Positions 1 to 5,420 of a stretch of DNA of 7,713 nucleotides are shown here, in pieces. The first letter of the stretch is position 1. Every line of letters begins with the position of its first letter. Source of the stretch: Desulfobacterales bacterium (GTDB lineage Bacteria; Desulfobacterota; Desulfobacteria; Desulfobacterales; RPRI01); NCBI GenBank assembly GCA_020052975.1, contig JAGVOC010000065.1, positions 1 through 7,713 of the forward strand, read 5' to 3'. The position numbers were made by a program, and so were the translations under genes. Under the pieces are notes generated by a model. The model did not search any database. It worked only from the letters and a program-made list of their open reading frames with translations, and was not told where the DNA came from.

Positions 1-206
1 GCTCAAATTTCAATCCTCGAAATACTCAATGTATTCCTGTGGTTGAAATTATCGCCTTCCTTGTACTTGGCCAAAATTGGACGTTCTTCAAAGGTCTCAA
101 GCAAAGAGCAAAGGTCTCAATGAATATATAGCTCCGCCCCTTGAATTGCAGGTTATAAAAAAATATAACATTATAATACAATCGGTTATGAATAATTTCT
201 GAAAAA
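1..206. repeat. Left-edge intergenic region with nested inverted repeat and 12-nt direct repeat
   Basis: No gene is supported here. Bases 6-13 (AATTTCAA) and 43-50 (TTGAAATT) are perfect inverted repeats, with a further G-T and C-G pair on the inner side. Inside that stem, AATAC (21-25) and GTATT (31-35) form a second small hairpin. CAAAGGTCTCAA occurs at 89-100 and again at 109-120, a 20-nt period. Bases 152-169 hold an AT-rich hairpin (GTTATA, six A, TATAAC) just beyond the stop codon of the upstream minus-strand regulator; it is too weak to call a terminator. The whole stretch looks like a degenerate non-coding repeat continuing off the left edge. That it is dispersed in the genome is inference. 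Confidence 0.45.
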
Positions 207-755
207 TTACTTCTTTTTATTTTCCCAGATTAAGATTCGGGGGCGGTTCTTTAATTTCGGGAAAAAATCGTTAAACTCTTCCCTGCTTACAACCATCGAC
301 CTTATTTTTCTTTTAATATAATGTTCAGTTTTTCTGCTCAGATCATTCAGGTGAAACTGGTCTATATTTCCAACAAGAACAAGGTCTATTATTCCGCTGT
401 CCTTGCCCTCCGCATAATCATCTATAAGATATGCGCATTCAAGGTCTCCAAGTCTTTCAACTATTCCATCTATGACCTGGTCAATCCCCATTACTTTGCT
501 TACCATTGATTTAAGTTCAGGAAATACAGGATGTTCCCTATTTGCCATATAGTGAACCTGGCGTCCGCTTTTTTCAGATTTCAGAAGATTGGTTCTAGTA
601 AGCTGGTTTAATTCTTCACGGATTGAGTTGGTTGAAACATCAAATTCCTTGGCGAGTTCCCTCAGGTATGATTTAGTCTCAGGATTAAAAAAAAATCGAA
701 TAAGAAGCTTTATTCGTGTTTTGGATGATATTATGCCGGAAAATAGATTATCCAC
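207..755 (-). CDS. Winged-helix transcriptional regulator with degenerate nucleotidyltransferase-like domain
   Basis: This 182-aa protein has two parts. Residues about 10-72 form an ArsR/MarR-like winged helix, with the recognition helix near VSTNSIREELNQL (40-52) and a wing around SGRQVHYM (63-70). Residues about 105-178 resemble the small nucleotidyltransferase (MNT) fold, but the signature is eroded: the usual Gly-Ser start is Asp-Asp (112-113), and of the paired aspartates only Asp124 remains (IIDLVLVG, 122-129). Catalysis is therefore unlikely, and a sensing or oligomerisation role is inferred. The start is GTG, supported by AGGAG (762-766) six bases upstream; the ATG just before it is out of frame. 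Proteins of this type are, from memory, frequent beside surface-polysaccharide clusters, and any such cluster would lie off the left edge. The DNA target is unknown. Codon use looks like that of its neighbours. Confidence 0.8.
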   Translation of the reverse strand: MDNLFSGIISSKTRIKLLIRFFFNPETKSYLRELAKEFDVSTNSIREELNQLTRTNLLKSEKSGRQVHYMANREHPVFPELKSMVSKVMGIDQVIDGIVERLGDLECAYLIDDYAEGKDSGIIDLVLVGNIDQFHLNDLSRKTEHYIKRKIRSMVVSREEFNDFFPKLKNRPRILIWENKKK

Positions 756-784
756 ATCTAACTCCTTTATGAGCAGTTATTCTA

Positions 785-813
785 CTCGTAACATGACTAG
801 AGATTAGTGTCAA
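785..813 (-). promoter_or_regulatory. Candidate promoter for the winged-helix regulator
   Basis: On the minus strand a perfect -35 hexamer TTGACA (808-813) is followed after 17 bases by TACGAG (785-790), a weak -10. A better -10 match, TAGAAT (779-784), lies slightly downstream but is 23 bases from the -35. The region between carries an imperfect dyad around 782-801 (CTACTC facing GACTAG, one mismatch in the arms), a possible autoregulatory operator. Only the -35 is strong. The assignment rests on position, about 50 bases before the GTG start. Confidence 0.35.
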
Positions 814-831
814 TAAATATTTTCAGTGAAA

Positions 832-926
832 GGGTTCAGGGGTTCAGGGGCCGGGGGCACGGACCGAACATCGAATACCGAACTTCGAAGAATGAACCAG
901 AAACTATAAACCAGAAACAAGAGACC
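832..926. repeat. Short quasi-tandem repeats in the aroQ-regulator spacer
   Basis: Three small repeat blocks follow each other. GGGTTCAG occurs twice head to tail (832-839, 840-847) and is followed by GGG. A run at 865-890 repeats a CGAA-plus-four-bases pattern with slight changes. AACCAGAAAC occurs at 895-904 and 909-918 (period 14). None of the blocks is translated plausibly, and none forms a classical terminator for aroQ. The style is that of slippage-prone intergenic filler, and it occupies most of the 174-nt gap. Confidence 0.55.
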
Positions 927-929
927 GGT

Positions 930-1370
930 TTATTTCAGCATTCGGGCGATTGCCTCAAGAGCCATATAATATCCGGTGTGACCGAATCCACAGAGAGTGG
1001 CTGTTGCAATATCAGCTATCATCGATTTGTGCCGGAAAGGCTCCCTCTTGTAGATATTTGAAAGGTGCACCTCTATAACAGGGGCCTTGAACAAAAGAAG
1101 GGCATCCCTTATTGCTATGCTTGTATGGGTATATGCGGCCGGATTTATTATAAGTCCTTCATATTTCTGGGAGGCCTCCTGGATTTTATCCACAATTGAT
1201 CCTTCATGATTCGACTGGAAGGTATCAACGCTAAGGCCGAGTTTTTTCCCAAGTTTGAGAAGGTCTTTATTGATATCGTTCAAACCGGTTGTTCCATATA
1301 CTTCAGGCTCTCTTTTTCCGAGCATATTCAGATTTGGGCCATGAATAACGAGAACTTTATGTGCTGCCAT
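930..1370 (-). CDS. aroQ: Type II 3-dehydroquinate dehydratase
   Basis: AroQ converts 3-dehydroquinate to 3-dehydroshikimate, the third step of the shikimate pathway, in the cytosol. The 146-aa length is normal for the type II (dodecameric) enzyme, which is unrelated to the Schiff-base type I AroD. Visible signatures are HGPNLNMLGKREPEVYG (10-26) with lid Arg20 and catalytic Tyr25, QSNHEG (52-57), INPAAYTHTSIAIRDAL (75-91) with Asn76 and His82, and EVHLSNIYKREPFRHKS (100-116) with catalytic His102 and substrate-contacting Arg113. All key residues are present. The start ATG overlaps the rpe stop as TAATG, and GGAG (1377-1380) lies a few bases upstream inside the rpe end, so the two are very likely translationally coupled. 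The start is unambiguous. Confidence 0.97.
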   Translation of the reverse strand: MAAHKVLVIHGPNLNMLGKREPEVYGTTGLNDINKDLLKLGKKLGLSVDTFQSNHEGSIVDKIQEASQKYEGLIINPAAYTHTSIAIRDALLLFKAPVIEVHLSNIYKREPFRHKSMIADIATATLCGFGHTGYYMALEAIARMLK

Positions 1371-2038
1371 TATTTTCTCCCATTGGTTTTCAACAATTTT
1401 CTAAAAAGCTTTATTGTTTCCTTATAGTCCTTACTTCCAAAAATTGCAGAACCCGCCACAAAAACATCAACTCCGGCTCTGGATATATCTGCTATCGTAT
1501 CCTTGTTGACCCCTCCGTCGATCTCGATGAGAGTCGAAAGGCCTTTTCCCTTTATCATTTTTGAAAGGGCCTTAATCTTATCCATGCTGTTTCTGATAAA
1601 AGCCTGCCCCCCGAAGCCGGGATTGACGCTCATTATAAGTACAAAGAAAACATCTCCCAGAATCCATTCTATCGATGAAAGGGAAGTGGCCGGATTCAGC
1701 ACTACACCGGGCTTTATGCCAAGTTCCTTTATAAGCTGTATCGTTCTGTTCAAATGGGTGCATGCCTCAACCTGCACCGAAATGAGAGAGGCTCCTGCTT
1801 TGGCGAAATCAGGTATGAAACGGTCGGCATTTTCTATCATAAGATGCACATCGATGGGAAGAGAAGTAACCCGCCGGGCGGCTTCAACAACAAGTGGTCC
1901 CATGGTTATGTTCGGAACAAAATGCCCATCCATAACATCGACGTGAATCCAGTCCGCTCCGGCTTTTTCAACCGATTTAATTTCTTCTCCAAGCCGTGAA
2001 AAGTCAGCAGACAATATTGAAGGCGCTATCAGTTTCAT
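1370..2038 (-). CDS. rpe: Ribulose-phosphate 3-epimerase
   Basis: Rpe interconverts ribulose 5-phosphate and xylulose 5-phosphate in the pentose phosphate pathway. It is a metal-dependent TIM barrel, here 222 aa. Numbered from the ATG, IAPSILSADF carries Ser7, HVDVMDGHFVPN carries metal ligands His32 and Asp34 (also a catalytic base), DVHLMIE carries His65, MSVNPGFGGQ (136-145) is the phosphate-side loop, and EIDGGVN carries ligand and catalytic acid Asp174. A GTG two codons upstream (2044) would extend the frame, but the only ribosome-binding site overlaps it and is correctly spaced for the ATG at 2038. Oddities: the usual histidine in the SVHVEA-like strand is Gln89, and Phe131 stands where an aspartate is common before the MSVNPGFGGQ loop. 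Neither is a metal ligand, so activity is expected. The gene is co-transcribed with aroQ. Confidence 0.96.
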   Translation of the reverse strand: MKLIAPSILSADFSRLGEEIKSVEKAGADWIHVDVMDGHFVPNITMGPLVVEAARRVTSLPIDVHLMIENADRFIPDFAKAGASLISVQVEACTHLNRTIQLIKELGIKPGVVLNPATSLSSIEWILGDVFFVLIMSVNPGFGGQAFIRNSMDKIKALSKMIKGKGLSTLIEIDGGVNKDTIADISRAGVDVFVAGSAIFGSKDYKETIKLFRKLLKTNGRK

Positions 2039-2041
2039 GTT

Positions 2042-2047
2042 CACCCC
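2042..2047 (-). promoter_or_regulatory. Ribosome-binding site deciding the rpe start
   Basis: The minus strand reads GGGGTG followed by AAC and then the ATG. The G run ends five bases before the ATG at 2038, a workable Shine-Dalgarno distance. The alternative GTG at 2042-2044 lies inside this motif and has no purine-rich site of its own, so the shorter frame is preferred. Confidence 0.6.
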
Positions 2048-2073
2048 ATTGCGAAAAGTTTTTTAAAAGGAAT

Positions 2074-2102
2074 AATATCAGGTTTTACGATCTAATCGTC
2101 AA
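2074..2102 (-). promoter_or_regulatory. Candidate rpe-aroQ promoter with internal dyad
   Basis: On the minus strand TTGACG (2097-2102, five of six to the -35 consensus) and GATATT (2074-2079, four of six to the -10) are separated by exactly 17 bases. Transcription would start about 30 bases before the rpe ATG. Within the spacer and overlapping the -35, ACGAT (2087-2091) and ATCGT (2095-2099) form a perfect five-base dyad around three bases, a possible operator. No regulator can be named. Confidence 0.5.
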
Positions 2103-2111
2103 CATAAATTA

Positions 2112-2253
2112 GTTTCCATCCGGAAATGGCCCTTTTGTGCGATCTCTGTGTCAATCTGCGGAATTTCTTGTGCGACATACAATGCGTATGTCTCCGCGTA
2201 ATTCCTTGATTTCCTTGAGCTTACCCAAAATCGCCTATTTCCGAATCGGAAAC
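2112..2253. repeat. 142-bp near-symmetric palindromic intergenic element
   Basis: The element begins GTTTCCATCCGGAAATGG (2112-2129), and its end, read in reverse complement, begins GTTTCCGATTCGGAAATAGG (2234-2253). At its exact centre, GACATAC (2174-2180) and GTATGTC (2186-2192) form a perfect seven-base hairpin around AATGC. GGAATT (2160-2165) and AATTCC (2200-2205) pair about the same centre. Together the arms would fold into one long imperfect hairpin. This is the design of a MITE or REP-type non-autonomous repeat. A 61-codon frame across it starts in a GTGA overlap with the rsmB stop but has no ribosome-binding site and is best explained by the palindrome. The element separates rsmB from the rpe promoter. 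Confidence 0.65.
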
Positions 2254-2280
2254 GCACTATTGTCAATAATTTATTTATAG

Positions 2281-3636
2281 TCACTTCAGCCGTATTAAGC
2301 GGACTGAAAAAAAGCCATCCATGTTGTTAAGATGGGGGTAAGTTTTAATAAACCCTCTGCTGTTCAAAAAAATATCAAAACTCTCAGGTAAATAAAGCAC
2401 TTTATTATCAATACCAAAATCGGGGCGTTTTATCAAAAACTCTTTTATAACCTCTTCGTTTTCTTCCGGCTCGGTGCTGCATACAGCATATACCATTATG
2501 CCTGATGGTTTTAACAGGTCTGCGAGATTATCAAGAAAAAGAAGCTGCCTTTTCCCGTATGGAATAAGATTTTTCTCCTGCAGCTTCCATTTTACATCAG
2601 GGTTCCTGCGGATAACACCCATATTTGAACAGGGAGCATCCAGGAGAATCCGGTCAAAATGTCCGTAATAGTCTTTTAATAAAAGGGGATTTTCTATATC
2701 GTCTCTTACTGTTGTGACATTTGTGATGCCAAGCCTCTCCATTTCACTATTCAGCTTATCTATTTTGCCCTTATCGATGTCGAGGGCCGTTATTTTTCCG
2801 CTGTTTTTCATCAACTGGCCGATATGTCCTGTTTTGCCCCCGAGCCCGGCACATGCATCCAGAACCGAATCTCCCGCCCTGGGATCAAGGAGCATAGTAA
2901 CAATCTGCGCGGCTTCATCCTGGACCTGGAACCGGCCGTTTTTGAAGGTTTCCATCTCGTGGATACTCTTTTTGGGGTTTGAGAAAGAGAGACCGTCAGG
3001 AGAACAGGCCGTCAACCTGATATTCCGGACATCGGATTCCATGCAATTGACGAGTTCCTGACGGTTTGTTTTAAGCGTGTTAACCCGTATAGAAATCGGG
3101 GGAATCTCATTAATGGCATCACACAGCTCAATTGTTTGGCTTTTTCCGAGAAGTTTAATCCATCTTTTTATCATCCACTCCGGAAAAGATTTATTAACCG
3201 AGACGGCATATTCGGGTTCTTCCGCTATATCAGGATAAGGCAGTGTTTCATGCTCTCTTGATGCTTTCCGCAATATGGCGTTTACATATCCTGCACCTCG
3301 TTCTCCTGCCGAATGCTTCGCCATTTCAACAGAAGTGTTTACTGCTGCAGAAACAGGTATCCTGTTCAAATAAATGATCTGAAAAAGGCCGATGCGCAGA
3401 ATATTTAAGACCTCAGACTTTGTTTTATTGATATGCAGTTTGGAAAGATGATTTATTATCCAGTCGAGCCTGCCCTTCCACCTGATAACACCATATACGA
3501 GGGCGTTAAAGAGAGCTCTTTCACGATTTGAAAGAAGATGATCCTTCTGAAATTCCTCCAGAAGGCTATCGAGAGTCTTGTTGCTCTTGTCGAGCTTGTT
3601 TAAAATATGAAGCGCAAGGCTTCGGGCATCATCCAT
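2281..3636 (-). CDS. rsmB: 16S rRNA (cytosine-967-C5) methyltransferase RsmB
   Basis: RsmB uses S-adenosylmethionine to methylate C967 of 16S rRNA (E. coli numbering). The 451-aa protein has an N-terminal NusB-like helical RNA-binding domain (about 1-135), a linking region with SIRVNTLKT (182-190), and a C-terminal Rossmann-fold methyltransferase domain (about 235-451). In the latter, DACAGLGGKT (260-269) is the SAM-binding loop, ALDID (284-288) is the acidic motif, LLDAPCSNMG (331-340) holds Cys336, and AVCSTEPEENEEV (384-396) holds catalytic Cys386. The two cysteines are the hallmark of RNA m5C methyltransferases, and the NusB domain separates RsmB from RsmF. The start lies 9 nt after the fmt stop with no clear Shine-Dalgarno, suggesting re-initiation. 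Length and motifs are complete. Confidence 0.96.
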   Translation of the reverse strand: MDDARSLALHILNKLDKSNKTLDSLLEEFQKDHLLSNRERALFNALVYGVIRWKGRLDWIINHLSKLHINKTKSEVLNILRIGLFQIIYLNRIPVSAAVNTSVEMAKHSAGERGAGYVNAILRKASREHETLPYPDIAEEPEYAVSVNKSFPEWMIKRWIKLLGKSQTIELCDAINEIPPISIRVNTLKTNRQELVNCMESDVRNIRLTACSPDGLSFSNPKKSIHEMETFKNGRFQVQDEAAQIVTMLLDPRAGDSVLDACAGLGGKTGHIGQLMKNSGKITALDIDKGKIDKLNSEMERLGITNVTTVRDDIENPLLLKDYYGHFDRILLDAPCSNMGVIRRNPDVKWKLQEKNLIPYGKRQLLFLDNLADLLKPSGIMVYAVCSTEPEENEEVIKEFLIKRPDFGIDNKVLYLPESFDIFLNSRGFIKTYPHLNNMDGFFSVRLIRLK

Positions 3637-3645
3637 AATTTAAAA

Positions 3646-4587
3646 TCAGCATAGAATGGTCCCTGGAGAAATACTGCATCCGCGCAGATATTCTTTTATC
3701 AAGAGCCGTTTCCCGGATTCTTCCTGTATTTCCTTGATTGATAAAAGATATTTTCCGGTTGCGATGCACAATTTATCCCGTGTTTCACCGGTAACCGTCC
3801 CGGGATCTCCTTTTGAATCATTAAAGACCACATCGGAAGCAAATATTTTCAGCCGTTTTCTTCCGATAAACATAAATGCGCCGGGCCATGGTGTCATACC
3901 GCGTATAAATGCTTCTATCTCTTCAGCAGGTTTTGACCAGTCTATAAGACCGTCTTTTTTCTTAAGCAGGGGGGCATATGTGGAAAGAGAATTGTCCTGT
4001 GATACAGGCTTTACGCTGTTTGTGCTCATACCCGACAAAGTCGGTATCAGAAGATCTCCTGCTATCCGGGACAGACGGTCATGCAGTGAAGAGGAGGTTT
4101 CTTTGGAGTAAATTTCAGTTTTGGCGGACAACAGGATGTCGCCGGTATCGAGACCTTCGTTCATCAGCATGGCTGTTACGCCGGTCTCTTTTTCCATGTT
4201 TATGATGGCCCACTGAATCGGCGCCGGACCGCGGTATTTCGGAAGAAGGGAAGCATGCAGGTTGATTGCGCCCTTTTCAGGAATTAAGAGGACTCTTTTC
4301 GGCAGGATATGTCCGAAAGCAATTACAACAAATATATCGGGAGAAAGAGCGGCGGCTTTTTCATAAAATTCGGGGGTCCTGACTGATAATGGCTGGAGAA
4401 TATCATATCCCAGATCGAGAGCGGCTTTTTTTACCGGAGAAAACAGTATCTTTTGGCCTCTTCCTCTCGGGCGGTCCGGCTGTGTAACAACAAGGGCAAC
4501 CTCATGGCCGGAATCATGCAGGGCTTTTAAGGATGGGACGGCAAAGTCCGGAGTACCCATAAATATGATTCTTTGCCTATTTTTCAT
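3646..4587 (-). CDS. fmt: Methionyl-tRNA formyltransferase
   Basis: Fmt transfers the formyl group from 10-formyltetrahydrofolate to Met-tRNA(fMet), allowing bacterial initiation. The 313-aa length is normal. The N-terminal Rossmann domain (about 5-205) shows IIFMGTPDFAVPSL (7-20), the tRNA-contacting loop RPRGRGQK (39-46), the catalytic and folate-binding stretch INLHASLLPKYRGPAPI (108-124) with Asn109 and His111, and GLDTGD (145-150) with catalytic Asp147. The C-terminal tRNA-binding beta-barrel (about 208-313) shows IDWSKPAEEIEAFIRG and TPWPGAF (232-238). The start overlaps the end of def by 11 bp, the common def-fmt coupling; the ribosome-binding site is poor, as expected for coupling. 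The enzyme pairs with Def, which removes the same formyl group after synthesis. Confidence 0.97.
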   Translation of the reverse strand: MKNRQRIIFMGTPDFAVPSLKALHDSGHEVALVVTQPDRPRGRGQKILFSPVKKAALDLGYDILQPLSVRTPEFYEKAAALSPDIFVVIAFGHILPKRVLLIPEKGAINLHASLLPKYRGPAPIQWAIINMEKETGVTAMLMNEGLDTGDILLSAKTEIYSKETSSSLHDRLSRIAGDLLIPTLSGMSTNSVKPVSQDNSLSTYAPLLKKKDGLIDWSKPAEEIEAFIRGMTPWPGAFMFIGRKRLKIFASDVVFNDSKGDPGTVTGETRDKLCIATGKYLLSIKEIQEESGKRLLIKEYLRGCSISPGTILC

Positions 4588-5092
4588 CTTGCTTCAGCTG
4601 TTTTTTGATGTGCCTTTTATAGAGTTCACGTTTTAAAGCGCTGACCCGGTCAATAAATAATATTCCGTTTAAATGATCTATTTCATGCTGCAGAACAATT
4701 GCAAGATGTTCTTCCGCTTCTATCTTTAACGGTTTTCCCTCTCTGTCAAGCGCTTCAATGATCAGGGATGCCGATCGTTTTACATCAGACCTGAAATCCG
4801 GCACGCTCAGGCAGCCTTCATTTTCGGAAACGGTTTCTCCGAAGATTTCTATGATTTTTGGATTCAGAAGAACTGTCAGTGATTTCCGGTCTTCACCATA
4901 GCTCATGTCATATACGACAATGCTTTTATCGCATCCTATCTGTATTGATGCAAGACCAATTCCGGGCGCATTGTACATTGTCTCAATCATGTCATCTATC
5001 GTTTTCTGAAGAGCGCCGTCAATATTTACAACAGGCTTTGTAGTTTTTGTCAGGAATTTGTCCGGATATGCAAGTATTTCGAGTAGAGCCAT
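4577..5092 (-). CDS. def: Peptide deformylase
   Basis: Def removes the formyl group from the N-terminal methionine of new proteins at the ribosome exit. The 171-aa protein carries all three family motifs: GIGLASIQ (44-51) for GxGLAxxQ, EGCLSVP (92-98) with metal ligand Cys94, and QHEIDHLNG (135-143) with ligands His136 and His140 and catalytic Glu137. The usual AAPQ of motif 1 reads ASIQ here, a tolerated change because Gly46, Leu47 and Gln51 are kept. The basic tail (152-171, many Lys and Arg) resembles the C-terminal helix that docks on the ribosome. CTCC at 5100-5103 (GGAG on the gene strand) supports the start. It is the first gene after the repeat-filled spacer and so probably has its own promoter there. 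Confidence 0.97.
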   Translation of the reverse strand: MALLEILAYPDKFLTKTTKPVVNIDGALQKTIDDMIETMYNAPGIGLASIQIGCDKSIVVYDMSYGEDRKSLTVLLNPKIIEIFGETVSENEGCLSVPDFRSDVKRSASLIIEALDREGKPLKIEAEEHLAIVLQHEIDHLNGILFIDRVSALKRELYKRHIKKQLKQDEK

Positions 5093-5198
5093 AATTAAAC
5101 TCCGCTATTTATTTTGTAACTACTCAGCCACCGATCTACGCTCCGCCACACTGATTGGCGGACTGATATTTTTTCTTTTATTATCATATACAAATCTT

Positions 5199-5371
5199 GT
5201 AACTACTCAGGAGTCAGAATTCAGGAGCCAGAATCCGGAATAGAAGCAATGTAGTCTCCCGCGACTTACTAACTTCTTCAAGTTGAGCACTGGAAAGTAT
5301 CACCATAACCAAAGCAGGTTTCCTTTTTATTCTGGCTTCTGAATTCTGGCTTCTGGCTCCTGAATAGTTAC
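5199..5371. repeat. 173-bp element with about 36-43 nt terminal inverted repeats
   Basis: The left arm (5199-5234) and the reverse complement of the right arm (5329-5371) agree along their length. They differ by a few substitutions and an extra GCCAGAA unit in the right arm. The interior (5235-5328) is not symmetric, except for AACTT (5271-5275) and AAGTT (5280-5284) around CTTC near the middle. No transposase is encoded. A 60-codon minus-strand frame inside has no ribosome-binding site and includes both arms. The structure fits a non-autonomous MITE-like element. No flanking target duplication is certain, because the 12-mer itself is repeated outside. Confidence 0.6.
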
Positions 5372-5384
5372 AGTATTTAAATCT

Positions 5385-5412
5385 ATCTGCGTTCATCTGT
5401 GTGAATCTGTGG
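5385..5412. repeat. Phased 10-bp repeat ATCTGYG
   Basis: ATCTGCG (5385-5391), ATCTGTG (5395-5401) and ATCTGTG (5405-5411) recur every ten bases. TCTGTGTGAATCTGTGG (5396-5412) matches TCTGTGTCAATCTGCGG (2145-2161) in the other intergenic element at 15 of 17 positions. The repeat is bounded on both sides by copies of CTGAATAGTTAC. Similar ATCTGYG runs are, from memory, common in spacers of many environmental bacteria; their role is unknown. Confidence 0.6.
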
Positions 5413-5420
5413 CTGAATAG

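Larger units (their letters stand above)
5093..5420. other. 328-nt gene-free spacer between the membrane protein gene and def
   Basis: No credible gene is present. The stretch is mostly repeat: a 12-mer GTAACTAYTCAG in four copies, a terminal-inverted-repeat element (5199-5371), a phased 10-bp repeat (5385-5412), and a seven-base hairpin (5142-5148 with 5156-5162, loop CACTGAT). The hairpin is followed on the plus strand by a T-rich run, but no plus-strand gene ends there. The def promoter should lie in the part nearest 5093; GATAAT-like sequence around 5178-5190 on the minus strand is a possible -10 without a good -35. Confidence 0.7.

Noticed and set aside
89..120. CRISPR-like array from the repeated CAAAGGTCTCAA
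   Set aside because: There are only two copies with an 8-nt gap, far from CRISPR repeat and spacer sizes, and no cas genes.
1503..1946. 147-codon plus-strand frame inside rpe
   Set aside because: It is an antisense shadow of a gene with complete Rpe motifs; its composition is that of a reversed coding strand and it has no start signal.
2238..2266. Promoter using TTGACA at 2261-2266 on the minus strand
   Set aside because: At 16-18 bases downstream there is no acceptable -10, and the hexamer is immediately outside the palindromic element; the pair at 2074-2102 is better placed for rpe.
2099..2284. 61-codon minus-strand frame starting in a GTGA overlap with the rsmB stop
   Set aside because: It has no ribosome-binding site, and it spans the 142-bp palindromic element almost completely, so the frame is explained by the repeat.
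5214..5396. 60-codon minus-strand frame in the def spacer
   Set aside because: It consists largely of the two inverted-repeat arms plus the asymmetric core, has no ribosome-binding site, and matches no family I recognise.
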